This document shows, piece by piece, positions 6,736 through 12,629 of a stretch of DNA of 12,629 nt. The notes beneath the pieces are model-generated. The model was not told the origin of the DNA. It ran no database searches and was given only the letters and a program-made list of their open reading frames with translations. This DNA is from Rhodobacter sp. (GTDB lineage Bacteria; Pseudomonadota; Alphaproteobacteria; Rhodobacterales; Rhodobacteraceae): NCBI GenBank assembly GCA_013824045.1, contig PNND01000192.1, forward strand, positions 1 through 12,629, given 5' to 3'. The position numbers and the translations under genes were made by a program. The first letter of the stretch is position 1; the number at the start of each line of letters is the position of its first letter.

Positions 6736-7695
6736 ATGCCGTTGCGTTTCACCCTTCGCCAATTGGAATATCTGGTCGCGGTTGCGGAATGCGGTTCCGT
6801 CGCGCTGGCGGCGGAGCGGTGTCATGTGTCATCGCCGTCGATCTCGGCCGCCATCGCGCAGCTGGAGCAAGAGTTCGGGCTGCCCCTGTTCATCCGCCGT
6901 CATGCGCAGGGCCTGTCGCTGACCGAGGGCGGGCGGCAATTCACCGAGGCCGCGCGGGCGGTGCTGGCGGCGGGGGCGGCGCTGAACGACCGGGCGGCGG
7001 AATTGACGGGGCAGGTGCGTGGGCCGCTGGCGGTGGGCTGTCTGCTGACCTTCGCGCAGGTGGTGCTGCCCCGGCTCAGGCGCAGCTTTGCCGAGGCCCA
7101 TCCGGAGGTGGAATTCCGCCAATCGGAGCATGACCATGCCGCGCTGATTGAGGCCTTGCGCCATGCGCGGCTGGATGCGGCGCTGTCTTACGATCTGGAA
7201 GTGCCGGGCGATCTGGATTTCCTGCCGCTTTTGCCGCTGGCCCCCTATGCGCTGTTGCCAGAAGGGCACCCGCTGGCCGGGCGGGCCGAGGTGACGGCGG
7301 GCGATCTGGCGCCGCATCCGATGGTGCTTTTGGACCTGCCATACAGCACGGACTATTTCCTGTCCTTCTTCACGGCGGAAGGCCTGCGCCCGCAGATAGC
7401 CGAACGCACGCGGGATATGGGGGTGATGCGGGCGATGGTGGCGAATGGATTCGGCTATTCCATCGCCAATATCCGGCTGGGATCGGACCGCGCGCCGGAT
7501 GGGCGGCGGTTGGTCTTTGTGCCGCTGGTCACGCCGCGCCCGCCGATGCGGATGGGGTTGATCCTGCCTGCCGGGGGGCCGCTCAGGCGGGCGGTGGGGG
7601 CCTTTGCCGATCATTGCCGCGCGGTGCTGACCGAGGATGCCTTGCCGGGCCTGACGGACCCGGACTTTGATCCCGACTGTGGCCGCCATGGTTGA
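6736..7695 (+). CDS. LysR-type transcriptional regulator
   Basis: LysR-family regulator of 319 residues. The N-terminal winged helix (about 5-65) reads LRQLEYLVAVAECGSVALAA, then ERCHVSSPSISAAIAQLEQE and FGLPLF. The effector-binding domain starts near residue 94 (GPLAVGCLLTFAQVVLPRL). It is not GbpR-like and I do not recognise a specific orthologue. It follows the DUF1028 gene by 41 bp on the same strand, so it may be co-transcribed and is the likely regulator of the oxygenase cluster. LysR genes are more often divergent from their targets, so autogenous control within an operon would be slightly unusual. The ATG directly follows CGGGG, a poor ribosome-binding site. Confidence 0.9.
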   Translation: MPLRFTLRQLEYLVAVAECGSVALAAERCHVSSPSISAAIAQLEQEFGLPLFIRRHAQGLSLTEGGRQFTEAARAVLAAGAALNDRAAELTGQVRGPLAVGCLLTFAQVVLPRLRRSFAEAHPEVEFRQSEHDHAALIEALRHARLDAALSYDLEVPGDLDFLPLLPLAPYALLPEGHPLAGRAEVTAGDLAPHPMVLLDLPYSTDYFLSFFTAEGLRPQIAERTRDMGVMRAMVANGFGYSIANIRLGSDRAPDGRRLVFVPLVTPRPPMRMGLILPAGGPLRRAVGAFADHCRAVLTEDALPGLTDPDFDPDCGRHG

Positions 7696-7725
7696 CGGGC
7701 GGCAGGGAATGGTTAGATCGCGGGC

Positions 7726-8454
7726 ATGACACATGATCCCGCCCCTCGCTTTCCCGCTGCGCTGATCGTGGCGCATGGCCAGCCATCCGATCCCGGCCCT
7801 GCGGCGGCCGAGATTGCCTTTCTGGCCGCCAAGGTGCAGGCCCTGATGCCGGGTTGGCGCATCCGGTCGGCCACGCTGGCCGAAGAGGGAGCGCTGGCGC
7901 GCGAGGTGGCGGCGGCAGGCGGGGCGGGGCTGGTTTATCCGCTGTTCATGGCGGGGGGGTGGTTCACCACCACCCATCTGCCTGCTAAGCTGGCCGAGGC
8001 CGGGGGGGCGGAGTGGCGCATCCTGCCGCCCTTTGGGCTGGATGCGGGGGTGCAGGCGCTGACCCTGACCCTTGCGCGCGAAGCGGCAGCGCGGCGCGGT
8101 CACGCGCCAGCCGACCTGCCGCTTCTTTTGGCGGCGCATGGCAGTTTCCGCAGTGCGGCCCCGTCAGAGGTGGCCTATGCGATGGCGGACCGGCTGCGGG
8201 ATGAGGCGGGGTTTGCGCGGGTCGAGGCGGCCTTTATCGACCAGTCGCCCCGCATCGTCGAGGCGGCGGCGGGTTTTCCGCCCGGATCGCTGGTGCTGCC
8301 CTTCTTTGCCGCGCGCGGTGGGCATGTGATCGACGATCTGCCGCAGGCTTTGGCAGAGGCGGGGTTTGAGGGGGACCTGCTGCCCCCGGTCGGGCTGGAC
8401 GCGCGGGTGCCGGGGCTGATCCGACAGGCGCTGCGGGACGCGCTCAAGGGGTAG
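7726..8454 (+). CDS. CbiX/SirB-like chelatase family protein, two-domain form
   Basis: Protein of 242 residues built of two similar halves, as in the long form of CbiX/SirB sirohydrochlorin cobalto- or ferrochelatases. Each half has an early His motif (IVAHGQ, His17; LAAHGS, His138) and a later one after a hydrophobic strand (YPLFMAGGWFTTTH, His84; LPFFAARGGH, His200), the usual metal and tetrapyrrole-binding positions. No His-rich tail or Fe-S cysteines are seen. It lies 30 bp after the LysR gene on the same strand, but no cobalamin or siroheme gene is near and there is no room for a cobalamin riboswitch. Its role may therefore be in siroheme or cobalamin synthesis unrelated to the neighbours, or metal insertion of another kind. 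Its last 11 bp overlap the end of the convergent kinase gene. Confidence 0.85.
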   Translation: MTHDPAPRFPAALIVAHGQPSDPGPAAAEIAFLAAKVQALMPGWRIRSATLAEEGALAREVAAAGGAGLVYPLFMAGGWFTTTHLPAKLAEAGGAEWRILPPFGLDAGVQALTLTLAREAAARRGHAPADLPLLLAAHGSFRSAAPSEVAYAMADRLRDEAGFARVEAAFIDQSPRIVEAAAGFPPGSLVLPFFAARGGHVIDDLPQALAEAGFEGDLLPPVGLDARVPGLIRQALRDALKG

Positions 8455-11143
8455 TGATCCGATCTGGCGCTTGCGCCCTGGCGGTGGCCGGAGCGGCTGT
8501 CAGGCGGGTGAGCGTGTCGGACAAACCGGCCCGGGTCGCCTGCCACACCCGGCCGAGGGTGGCCAAATGTGCCAGAACATCGGATCTGTGGCCGGGCCCT
8601 GCTGCCGGTGTGATCTGCAGTTTGAGGGCCGTTTCCATAGCATGCAGAGCCGCGTGCAGGCTGCACGTGCCGAAGGTGCCGGAACTGCCGACCAGCCGGT
8701 GGCACAGCGCGGCCATCTCGGCGGCTCCTGTTTCCGGATGGCGAGAGGCAAGCGCGGCGAGGGTTGCGTCGCCTTCGGCGATCAGGCGGGTGATCAGGTG
8801 GATGGCCGTGTCAGGGCCGACATGGCGGATCAGGTCGGCCAGAACGGCATGCTCGATGACCGATGCCGGGGGCAGGCCGAGACGCTGCGGGTCCAGAGCG
8901 GGAGGGACAAGGCTTTCCAGATCCGGAGATTGCGGAAGGGGCAGCTGACCCGCAATGGCGCGCAAGAGCGGGTTGCGGGCGATGGGTTTGGTGAGCGTGG
9001 CCGCCATCCCTGCGGCCTGAAAGCGTGCCAATTCCTGCGGCAGGGCGTGGGCGGTGAGCGCGAGAATGCGCGTGGCGCGTGACGGGCCGAGGCCCGCGCG
9101 GATCGCCTGAGTGGCCGCGATGCCATCCATGCGCGGCATGGAGATATCCATCAGGATCACGTCAAAGGTCATGGCATTGGCGCAGTCCACCGCTTCGATC
9201 CCATCGACGGCCTCGGTCACGCGGTGGCCGCCGCTTTCCAGAAAGCGGCGGAGCAGGAAGCGGTTGATCGCGTTATCTTCTGCCAGCAGGACAGAGAGCG
9301 GTGGGCCGGGATCCACATCCTCTGGATCAGGCGCGGGTGGTGCGCGGGTTGGCTCTGTCATGGCGTCTTGCGGGTCCGGTTCGAGGGCGGAAAGGGCGGC
9401 GGGCGGCAAAGGCAGGCGCAGCCAGAACAGGCTGCCTTCGCCTTCGATGCTTTCGACGCCGATTTCGCCCCCCAGAGTGCGCGCCAGTCGCCGCGCGATG
9501 CCAAGGCCAAGGCCGGTGCCCCCGGCGCTGCGCCCATAGCTGGCGTCGAGCGTCACGAAATCGTCGAAGATCCGGTCGAGATCGGCTTCGGCGATGCCGA
9601 TGCCAGTGTCCGTGACGCGCATTTCCACGAGCGCGTCCGGGGTGCAGAGGCGCTCCATCTCGACGGTGATGTCGCCGTTGCGGGTGAATTTCACCGCGTT
9701 TCCGATCAGGTTGAGCAGGATCTGACGCAGCCGCCCGGGGTCGCCGATGACAGGCCCCAGCGGGCCATCGGGATGCGACAGGGTGATGCGATTGCCCGCC
9801 GCCGCCGCGAGGCCGGCCTGATTGGCGACCGTTTCTTCCAGCAGACGATCCGGATCGAAGCGCACGCGTTCGGGATGGATCATGCCGGCCTCGGCCCGTG
9901 ACACATCGAGGACCGAGTTCACATGGCCGAGCAGGATATCGCCCGACGCCTCCATGACGGAGAGGAGTTCCTGCTGCGCGTCATCCGTGGCCGTGCGGCG
10001 CAAGAGTTCCATGGAGCCGATCAGACCGTTGAGCGGCGTGCGCATCTCATGGCTCATCACCGCGAGGAATTCGGCCTTGGCCTTTTCGCCAGACTGGGCG
10101 CGGTCCAGCGCGCGGGTCAGGGCGGCCTCGGCCTCGCGCCGGGTAGAGATGTCGCGGACGAAGGCCACGACGAGGCCAGCCTCGGCGATATGGGCGCGGG
10201 CAATGGAGACTTCCGCCGGGAAGCTGCTGCCATCGGCGCGGCGGGCGTCCACCTCGATGCGGATCGGGTGGCTGGGCTTTGCCCCCGGATCGCGGAGCGC
10301 AGTGATCAGGGCGCGTTGCTGCGGACCGTCGGGGCCTTCGGAAAACAGCACGGCCAGCGCGTTTTGCCCCTGTGCGGTGGCGGCTGGCAGGCCGAAGATC
10401 GCCTCGGCGGCCGGGTTGAATGCCCGGATCACACCGCCCCGATCGGTGACGACGATGCCATCCGCAGAGGTGGCAACGATGGTCGACAGCCGCGCCCCGG
10501 TATCGGACAGGGCACGCTTCTGCGCCTGAAGGCGCCGGAATTGCAGGGCAAGGACGCCTGCCACACCGGCCACGATCAGCAAGAGCGCCCCGGTTACCAG
10601 CGCCAGCCGGACCAGTGTGGCCGAGATCGCTTCGCGGTTCATATCGGATTGCGCGGTGAATTCGGACAGGGCGTAAAGGGTCATCGCACGGGCGGTGGCG
10701 CTCAGGTCTGGTAGAGGCGCGCCGATGGTCCCAAGGGCGGCGGCAAGCTGTGTATCGGGCGCGTCGATGAGCGGGACGGTGTCATCCAGATACTGGCGCA
10801 GTTGGGCGTGGTCGGCGCTGTAATCGCGCTGGGTCAGCAAGGGCGCATAGACTGGGCTGCGTTCCAGCATCGCGACGCGGCTGTAGATGACATTGAACCA
10901 GCGCCGCACTTCATCGAGTTGGGCCGAGGACGGGTTTTCGCGCGCCGCCGCAACGGCGCTCTTGAGACGCAGCACCTCGACCTCGGTCTGCATCATCACC
11001 CATTGCGTGTTGTCGGAAGTTGCGCGTTGCAGGACCGCCAGCTTGGACTGCACAGCCTGGGCCAGAAGCACGATGGCAATCAGGCATGACAGGGCCAGCA
11101 GCGTGGTCACGCCCAGCCGAAGCCGCCTTGCCCAGATTTGCAT
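8444..11143 (-). CDS. Unorthodox hybrid sensor histidine kinase (TM-sensor-TM-PAS-HisKA-HATPase-REC-HPt)
   Basis: Membrane sensor kinase of 899 residues. Two membrane helices (about 11-31 and 180-200) enclose a mostly helical periplasmic sensor of about 150 residues. A PAS domain follows (about 216-328, opening at LSTIVATSADGIVVTD), then HisKA with MSHEMRTPLNG (His365), HATPase with the N box (GNAVKFT, Asn482), DTGIGI (Asp512) and GGTGLGLG (541-548). A receiver domain has the phosphoacceptor Asp666 in ILMDISMP, with Thr697 and Lys719, and an HPt domain has His815 in LCHRLVGSS. All phosphorelay residues are present, so a His-Asp-His-Asp relay as in BvgS, EvgS or BarA is expected, ending on the divergent LuxR-type regulator at 11315. 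A GTG at 11194 is in frame, but ATG 11143 starts just before the first membrane helix and has GGCGGG upstream. The signal is unknown. Confidence 0.93.
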   Translation of the reverse strand: MQIWARRLRLGVTTLLALSCLIAIVLLAQAVQSKLAVLQRATSDNTQWVMMQTEVEVLRLKSAVAAARENPSSAQLDEVRRWFNVIYSRVAMLERSPVYAPLLTQRDYSADHAQLRQYLDDTVPLIDAPDTQLAAALGTIGAPLPDLSATARAMTLYALSEFTAQSDMNREAISATLVRLALVTGALLLIVAGVAGVLALQFRRLQAQKRALSDTGARLSTIVATSADGIVVTDRGGVIRAFNPAAEAIFGLPAATAQGQNALAVLFSEGPDGPQQRALITALRDPGAKPSHPIRIEVDARRADGSSFPAEVSIARAHIAEAGLVVAFVRDISTRREAEAALTRALDRAQSGEKAKAEFLAVMSHEMRTPLNGLIGSMELLRRTATDDAQQELLSVMEASGDILLGHVNSVLDVSRAEAGMIHPERVRFDPDRLLEETVANQAGLAAAAGNRITLSHPDGPLGPVIGDPGRLRQILLNLIGNAVKFTRNGDITVEMERLCTPDALVEMRVTDTGIGIAEADLDRIFDDFVTLDASYGRSAGGTGLGLGIARRLARTLGGEIGVESIEGEGSLFWLRLPLPPAALSALEPDPQDAMTEPTRAPPAPDPEDVDPGPPLSVLLAEDNAINRFLLRRFLESGGHRVTEAVDGIEAVDCANAMTFDVILMDISMPRMDGIAATQAIRAGLGPSRATRILALTAHALPQELARFQAAGMAATLTKPIARNPLLRAIAGQLPLPQSPDLESLVPPALDPQRLGLPPASVIEHAVLADLIRHVGPDTAIHLITRLIAEGDATLAALASRHPETGAAEMAALCHRLVGSSGTFGTCSLHAALHAMETALKLQITPAAGPGHRSDVLAHLATLGRVWQATRAGLSDTLTRLTAAPATARAQAPDRITTP

Positions 11144-11314
11144 GCCGTTTCCCGCCTTTCGTTCCAGTTTGCCCGTGGCGTTGAGCTTGGCCACGTCTGT
11201 CGCCAGAGGCTATGGCAGATGGGGCTTGCCTTCCAAGGCGTTTCACACGGTAAAGTAACGGCGGAGACGGTCGTTCTGAAAGCCGTGAAGAGCAAGGCAG
11301 GTCAGAGGGCGCGG
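11144..11314. promoter_or_regulatory. Divergent kinase/regulator promoter region
   Basis: A 171-bp gap between the starts of the kinase and response-regulator genes, which must hold both promoters. On the plus strand TTGCCT (11226-11231) and TAAAGT (11251-11256) are a possible pair, but the 19-bp spacing is long. On the minus strand TTGGAA is followed 17 bp later by ATAGCC, a weak match. Neither is convincing by eye. The short shared region would suit joint control, for example by the phosphorylated regulator itself. Confidence 0.4.
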
Positions 11315-11938
11315 ATGGGACAGGCGGACATGCGGCTTTTGCTGGCAGACGATCATGATCTGGTGCGCGAGACGCTTGCCGCTTTTCTGTTGGCAGAGGG
11401 GTTCGGCGTGGTGCGCTGCGTGGCCACCTTGCCCGAAGCGGTGACCGCGCTGAAAGAGGAGGCGCGGTTCGATCTGGTGCTGCTGGATTACGGCATGCCG
11501 GGGATGAACGGGCTGGAAGGGCTGGCGCGGGCGCGAGAGGCTGCGCCGGGGGTGCCCATCGCCATCATCACCGGCACGGTGCAGCGCGAACTGGCCGAGG
11601 CGGCCCTTACTGCGGGGGCGGCGGGGTTCATTCCCAAGACGCTGGCCTCACGCGCCATGATCGCGGCGGTGCATTTGATGGCCTCGGGCGATGTGTTCGC
11701 GCCGATCTCGCTTTTGCTGCAAGAGCCGGAAATGGCGCTGGCGCTGCAGACGCTGACACGGCGCGAGACGGATGTGCTGCGCGGTATCCGCGAGGGCAAG
11801 TCTAACAAGGAGATCGCCCGCGACCTCGACCTGCAGGAGGTGACGGTGAAGCTGCATGTCAAGACGCTGAGCCGCAAGCTAGGTGCGAAGAACCGCACCC
11901 ATGCGGCGATGATCGCGCGGGATGCGGGGATGAGCTGA
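11315..11938 (+). CDS. NarL/FixJ-family response regulator with LuxR-type DNA-binding domain
   Basis: Response regulator of 207 residues, usual family length. The receiver domain has the acidic pair Asp12-Asp13, phosphoacceptor Asp58 (LVLLDYGMPG), Thr86 (IITGT) and Lys108 (IPKTL). The LuxR-type helix-turn-helix spans about 146-203, starting LTRRETDVLRGIREGKSNKE and including VTVKLHVKTLSRKLG. It is the likely terminal acceptor of the phosphorelay from the divergent hybrid kinase. The open frame reaches back to 11138, but the upstream part overlaps the kinase start and has no receiver homology. ATG 11315 is chosen because AGAGG lies 6 bp before it; ATG 11330 (MRLLLADDHD) is a possible alternative. 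Target genes are unknown. Confidence 0.93.
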   Translation: MGQADMRLLLADDHDLVRETLAAFLLAEGFGVVRCVATLPEAVTALKEEARFDLVLLDYGMPGMNGLEGLARAREAAPGVPIAIITGTVQRELAEAALTAGAAGFIPKTLASRAMIAAVHLMASGDVFAPISLLLQEPEMALALQTLTRRETDVLRGIREGKSNKEIARDLDLQEVTVKLHVKTLSRKLGAKNRTHAAMIARDAGMS

Positions 11939-11952
11939 GGCTTCGCCCTTTT

Positions 11953-11987
11953 GGGGCCAACGATTTTTCTGCGAAAAATCAGGCCCC
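11953..11987. terminator. Hairpin after the response regulator gene
   Basis: The inner stem GATTTTT/AAAAATC (11962-11968, 11974-11980) encloses a CTGCG loop. An outer stem GGGGCC/GGCCCC (11953-11958, 11982-11987) closes it after a small internal loop (AAC opposite A). It begins 15 bp after the regulator stop and probably ends that transcript. It has no terminal U tract, and its core resembles the reverse complement of the hairpin at 12025. Confidence 0.7.
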
Positions 11988-12017
11988 TGTGTCAGGCCCC
12001 TGTGTCAGGCCCCTGTG
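11979..12017. repeat. Three perfect tandem copies of a 13-bp unit
   Basis: TCAGGCCCCTGTG occurs three times without any change, at 11979-11991, 11992-12004 and 12005-12017. The first copy overlaps the 3' arm of the hairpin at 11953, so each copy supplies a GGCCCC that could pair with that hairpin's GGGGCC arm. The identical copies suggest a recent slippage expansion. This is far too short and spacer-free to be a CRISPR array. Confidence 0.9.
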
Positions 12018-12024
12018 CCGGATT

Positions 12025-12065
12025 GGCGGGGCGTGAATTTTCGCAGAAAATTCGTGCGCCCCGCC
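12025..12065. terminator. Hairpin after the glutamine synthetase gene
   Basis: The outer 9-bp stem GGCGGGGCG/CGCCCCGCC (12025-12033, 12057-12065) and inner 7-bp stem GAATTTT/AAAATTC (12035-12041, 12047-12053) enclose a CGCAG loop, with a small internal loop between the stems. It starts 4 bp beyond the stop of the minus-strand glutamine synthetase gene and is the likely end of that transcript, though it lacks a long U tract. Confidence 0.75.
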
Positions 12066-12069
12066 GGGT

Positions 12070-12629
12070 TCAGACCGTGTGAAGGTAGAGGTCGAAATCG
12101 ACCTCGCTGACCGTGCGGGCGACGCGGGCATGTTCTGCCGCCTTGATGGCGGTGAAGGTGCGGTGCATGTCCGTGCCCAGCGCGTCCCTGAGGAAGGCCG
12201 AGGTGGTGGCGGCCTCGATCGCCTGCCGCCAGTCCACCGGGATCGGCGGGGCATCCTGTGCATCGGCATAGCCATTACCGGTGGTTTCCGGGCCGGGGTC
12301 GATCTTGTGGTTAAGGCCGTGGCGGATGCCCGCCAGCACCGTGGCCGCCACCAGATAGGGGTTGGCGTCTACCCCGGCGGGGCGGTGTTCGATGCGGCGG
12401 GCCTTGATGTCACCCGCCGGGATGCGCAGAGCAACAGAGCGGTTGTTCACGCCCCAGGTCGGGCTGACGGGGGCATAGCTTTGCGCGGCGAAGCGGCGCC
12501 AGCTGTTGGCGTGCGGGGCGAAGACCAGCATGGATTCGCCCATCGTGGCGCGCAGGCCGCCCAAGGCGTACAGGATCGTGGGGTTCCAGTGGCCTTCGGT
12601 TTCCTCGACAAAGACGTTCTTGCCGGCAG
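12070..12629 (-). CDS. Glutamine synthetase family protein, PuuA-like (partial, N-terminus beyond the window)
   Basis: The C-terminal 185 residues of a glutamine synthetase-type ligase; the start lies beyond the right edge. Catalytic-domain marks include EETEGHWNPT, NRSVALRIP (Arg-rich nucleotide/glutamate site), and RIEHRPAGVDANPYLVAATV with the conserved Glu and NPYL. The fit is to the GlnA-like group with gamma-glutamylputrescine synthetase PuuA rather than housekeeping GlnA: it has GGLRATMGESMLVFAPHANS and ends in a short EVDFDLYLHTV, with no adenylylation-loop sequence seen. Such enzymes join glutamate to putrescine or another amine during polyamine breakdown. Neighbouring polyamine genes would be on the missing side. 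Confidence 0.88.
   Translation of the reverse strand, partial: AGKNVFVEETEGHWNPTILYALGGLRATMGESMLVFAPHANSWRRFAAQSYAPVSPTWGVNNRSVALRIPAGDIKARRIEHRPAGVDANPYLVAATVLAGIRHGLNHKIDPGPETTGNGYADAQDAPPIPVDWRQAIEAATTSAFLRDALGTDMHRTFTAIKAAEHARVARTVSEVDFDLYLHTV

Noticed and set aside
7696..7725. A cobalamin riboswitch ahead of the CbiX-like gene
   Set aside because: The gap is only 30 bp, too short for the aptamer, and no B12-box sequence was seen.
6829..8139. A 436-codon minus-strand open frame opposite the LysR and chelatase genes
   Set aside because: It spans two well-supported plus-strand genes, is Arg-, Gln- and His-rich and lacks any domain; it is a GC-driven shadow frame.
11138..11314. A 59-residue N-terminal extension of the response regulator
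   Set aside because: It runs over the kinase start, has no receiver homology and would leave almost no promoter space; the receiver domain begins right after ATG 11315.
11979..12017. A possible CRISPR array
   Set aside because: The three 13-bp units abut directly with no spacers, and no cas gene is nearby.
1..12629. Mobile elements, tRNA or rRNA genes
   Set aside because: No transposase, integrase, phage gene, terminal inverted repeats, tRNA-like cloverleaf or rRNA sequence was recognised, and base composition looks even throughout.

Overview
The window is about two-thirds G+C, densely coding and shows no mobile DNA. Gene order and protein types (a gbpR/chvE/ggu sugar-import locus, a PuuA-type glutamine synthetase, a hybrid histidine kinase next to a LuxR-type regulator) suggest an alphaproteobacterium, most likely of the Rhodobacterales. 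The lineage is inferred from recognisable proteins only; no marker gene is present.

Layout. (1) 1-4170: a sugar ABC importer on the minus strand, ordered chvE-like binding protein, gguA-like double ATPase, gguB-like permease (cut by the left edge). A LysR-type regulator of the GbpR kind is divergent from chvE. A strong hairpin lies between chvE and gguA. (2) 4297-8454: five plus-strand genes: a Rieske non-heme iron oxygenase alpha subunit with a Glu at the bridging position, a Rid-family protein lacking the catalytic Arg of classical RidA, a DUF1028 protein, a LysR-type regulator, and a two-domain CbiX/SirB-like chelatase. A near-perfect hairpin separates the oxygenase from the Rid gene. (3) 8444-11938: an unorthodox hybrid histidine kinase (minus strand; PAS-HisKA-HATPase-REC-HPt) divergent from a NarL/LuxR response regulator (plus strand). 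The kinase gene overlaps the end of the chelatase gene by 11 bp, tail to tail. (4) 11939-12069: a compact convergent intergenic region with two long hairpins whose cores are near reverse complements of one another, flanking three perfect 13-bp tandem repeats. (5) 12070 to the right edge, minus strand: the C-terminal part of a glutamine synthetase of the gamma-glutamylpolyamine synthetase type.

How the parts may work together. The first block is a familiar sugar-uptake unit with its own sugar-responsive regulator. The oxygenase/Rid/DUF1028/LysR set looks like a small catabolic unit whose substrate I cannot name. Active-site features of the oxygenase point to an N-methylated or quaternary-amine compound rather than a plain aromatic. 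This set is the best candidate here for an incompletely described pathway. The kinase and regulator probably form a self-contained multistep phosphorelay.
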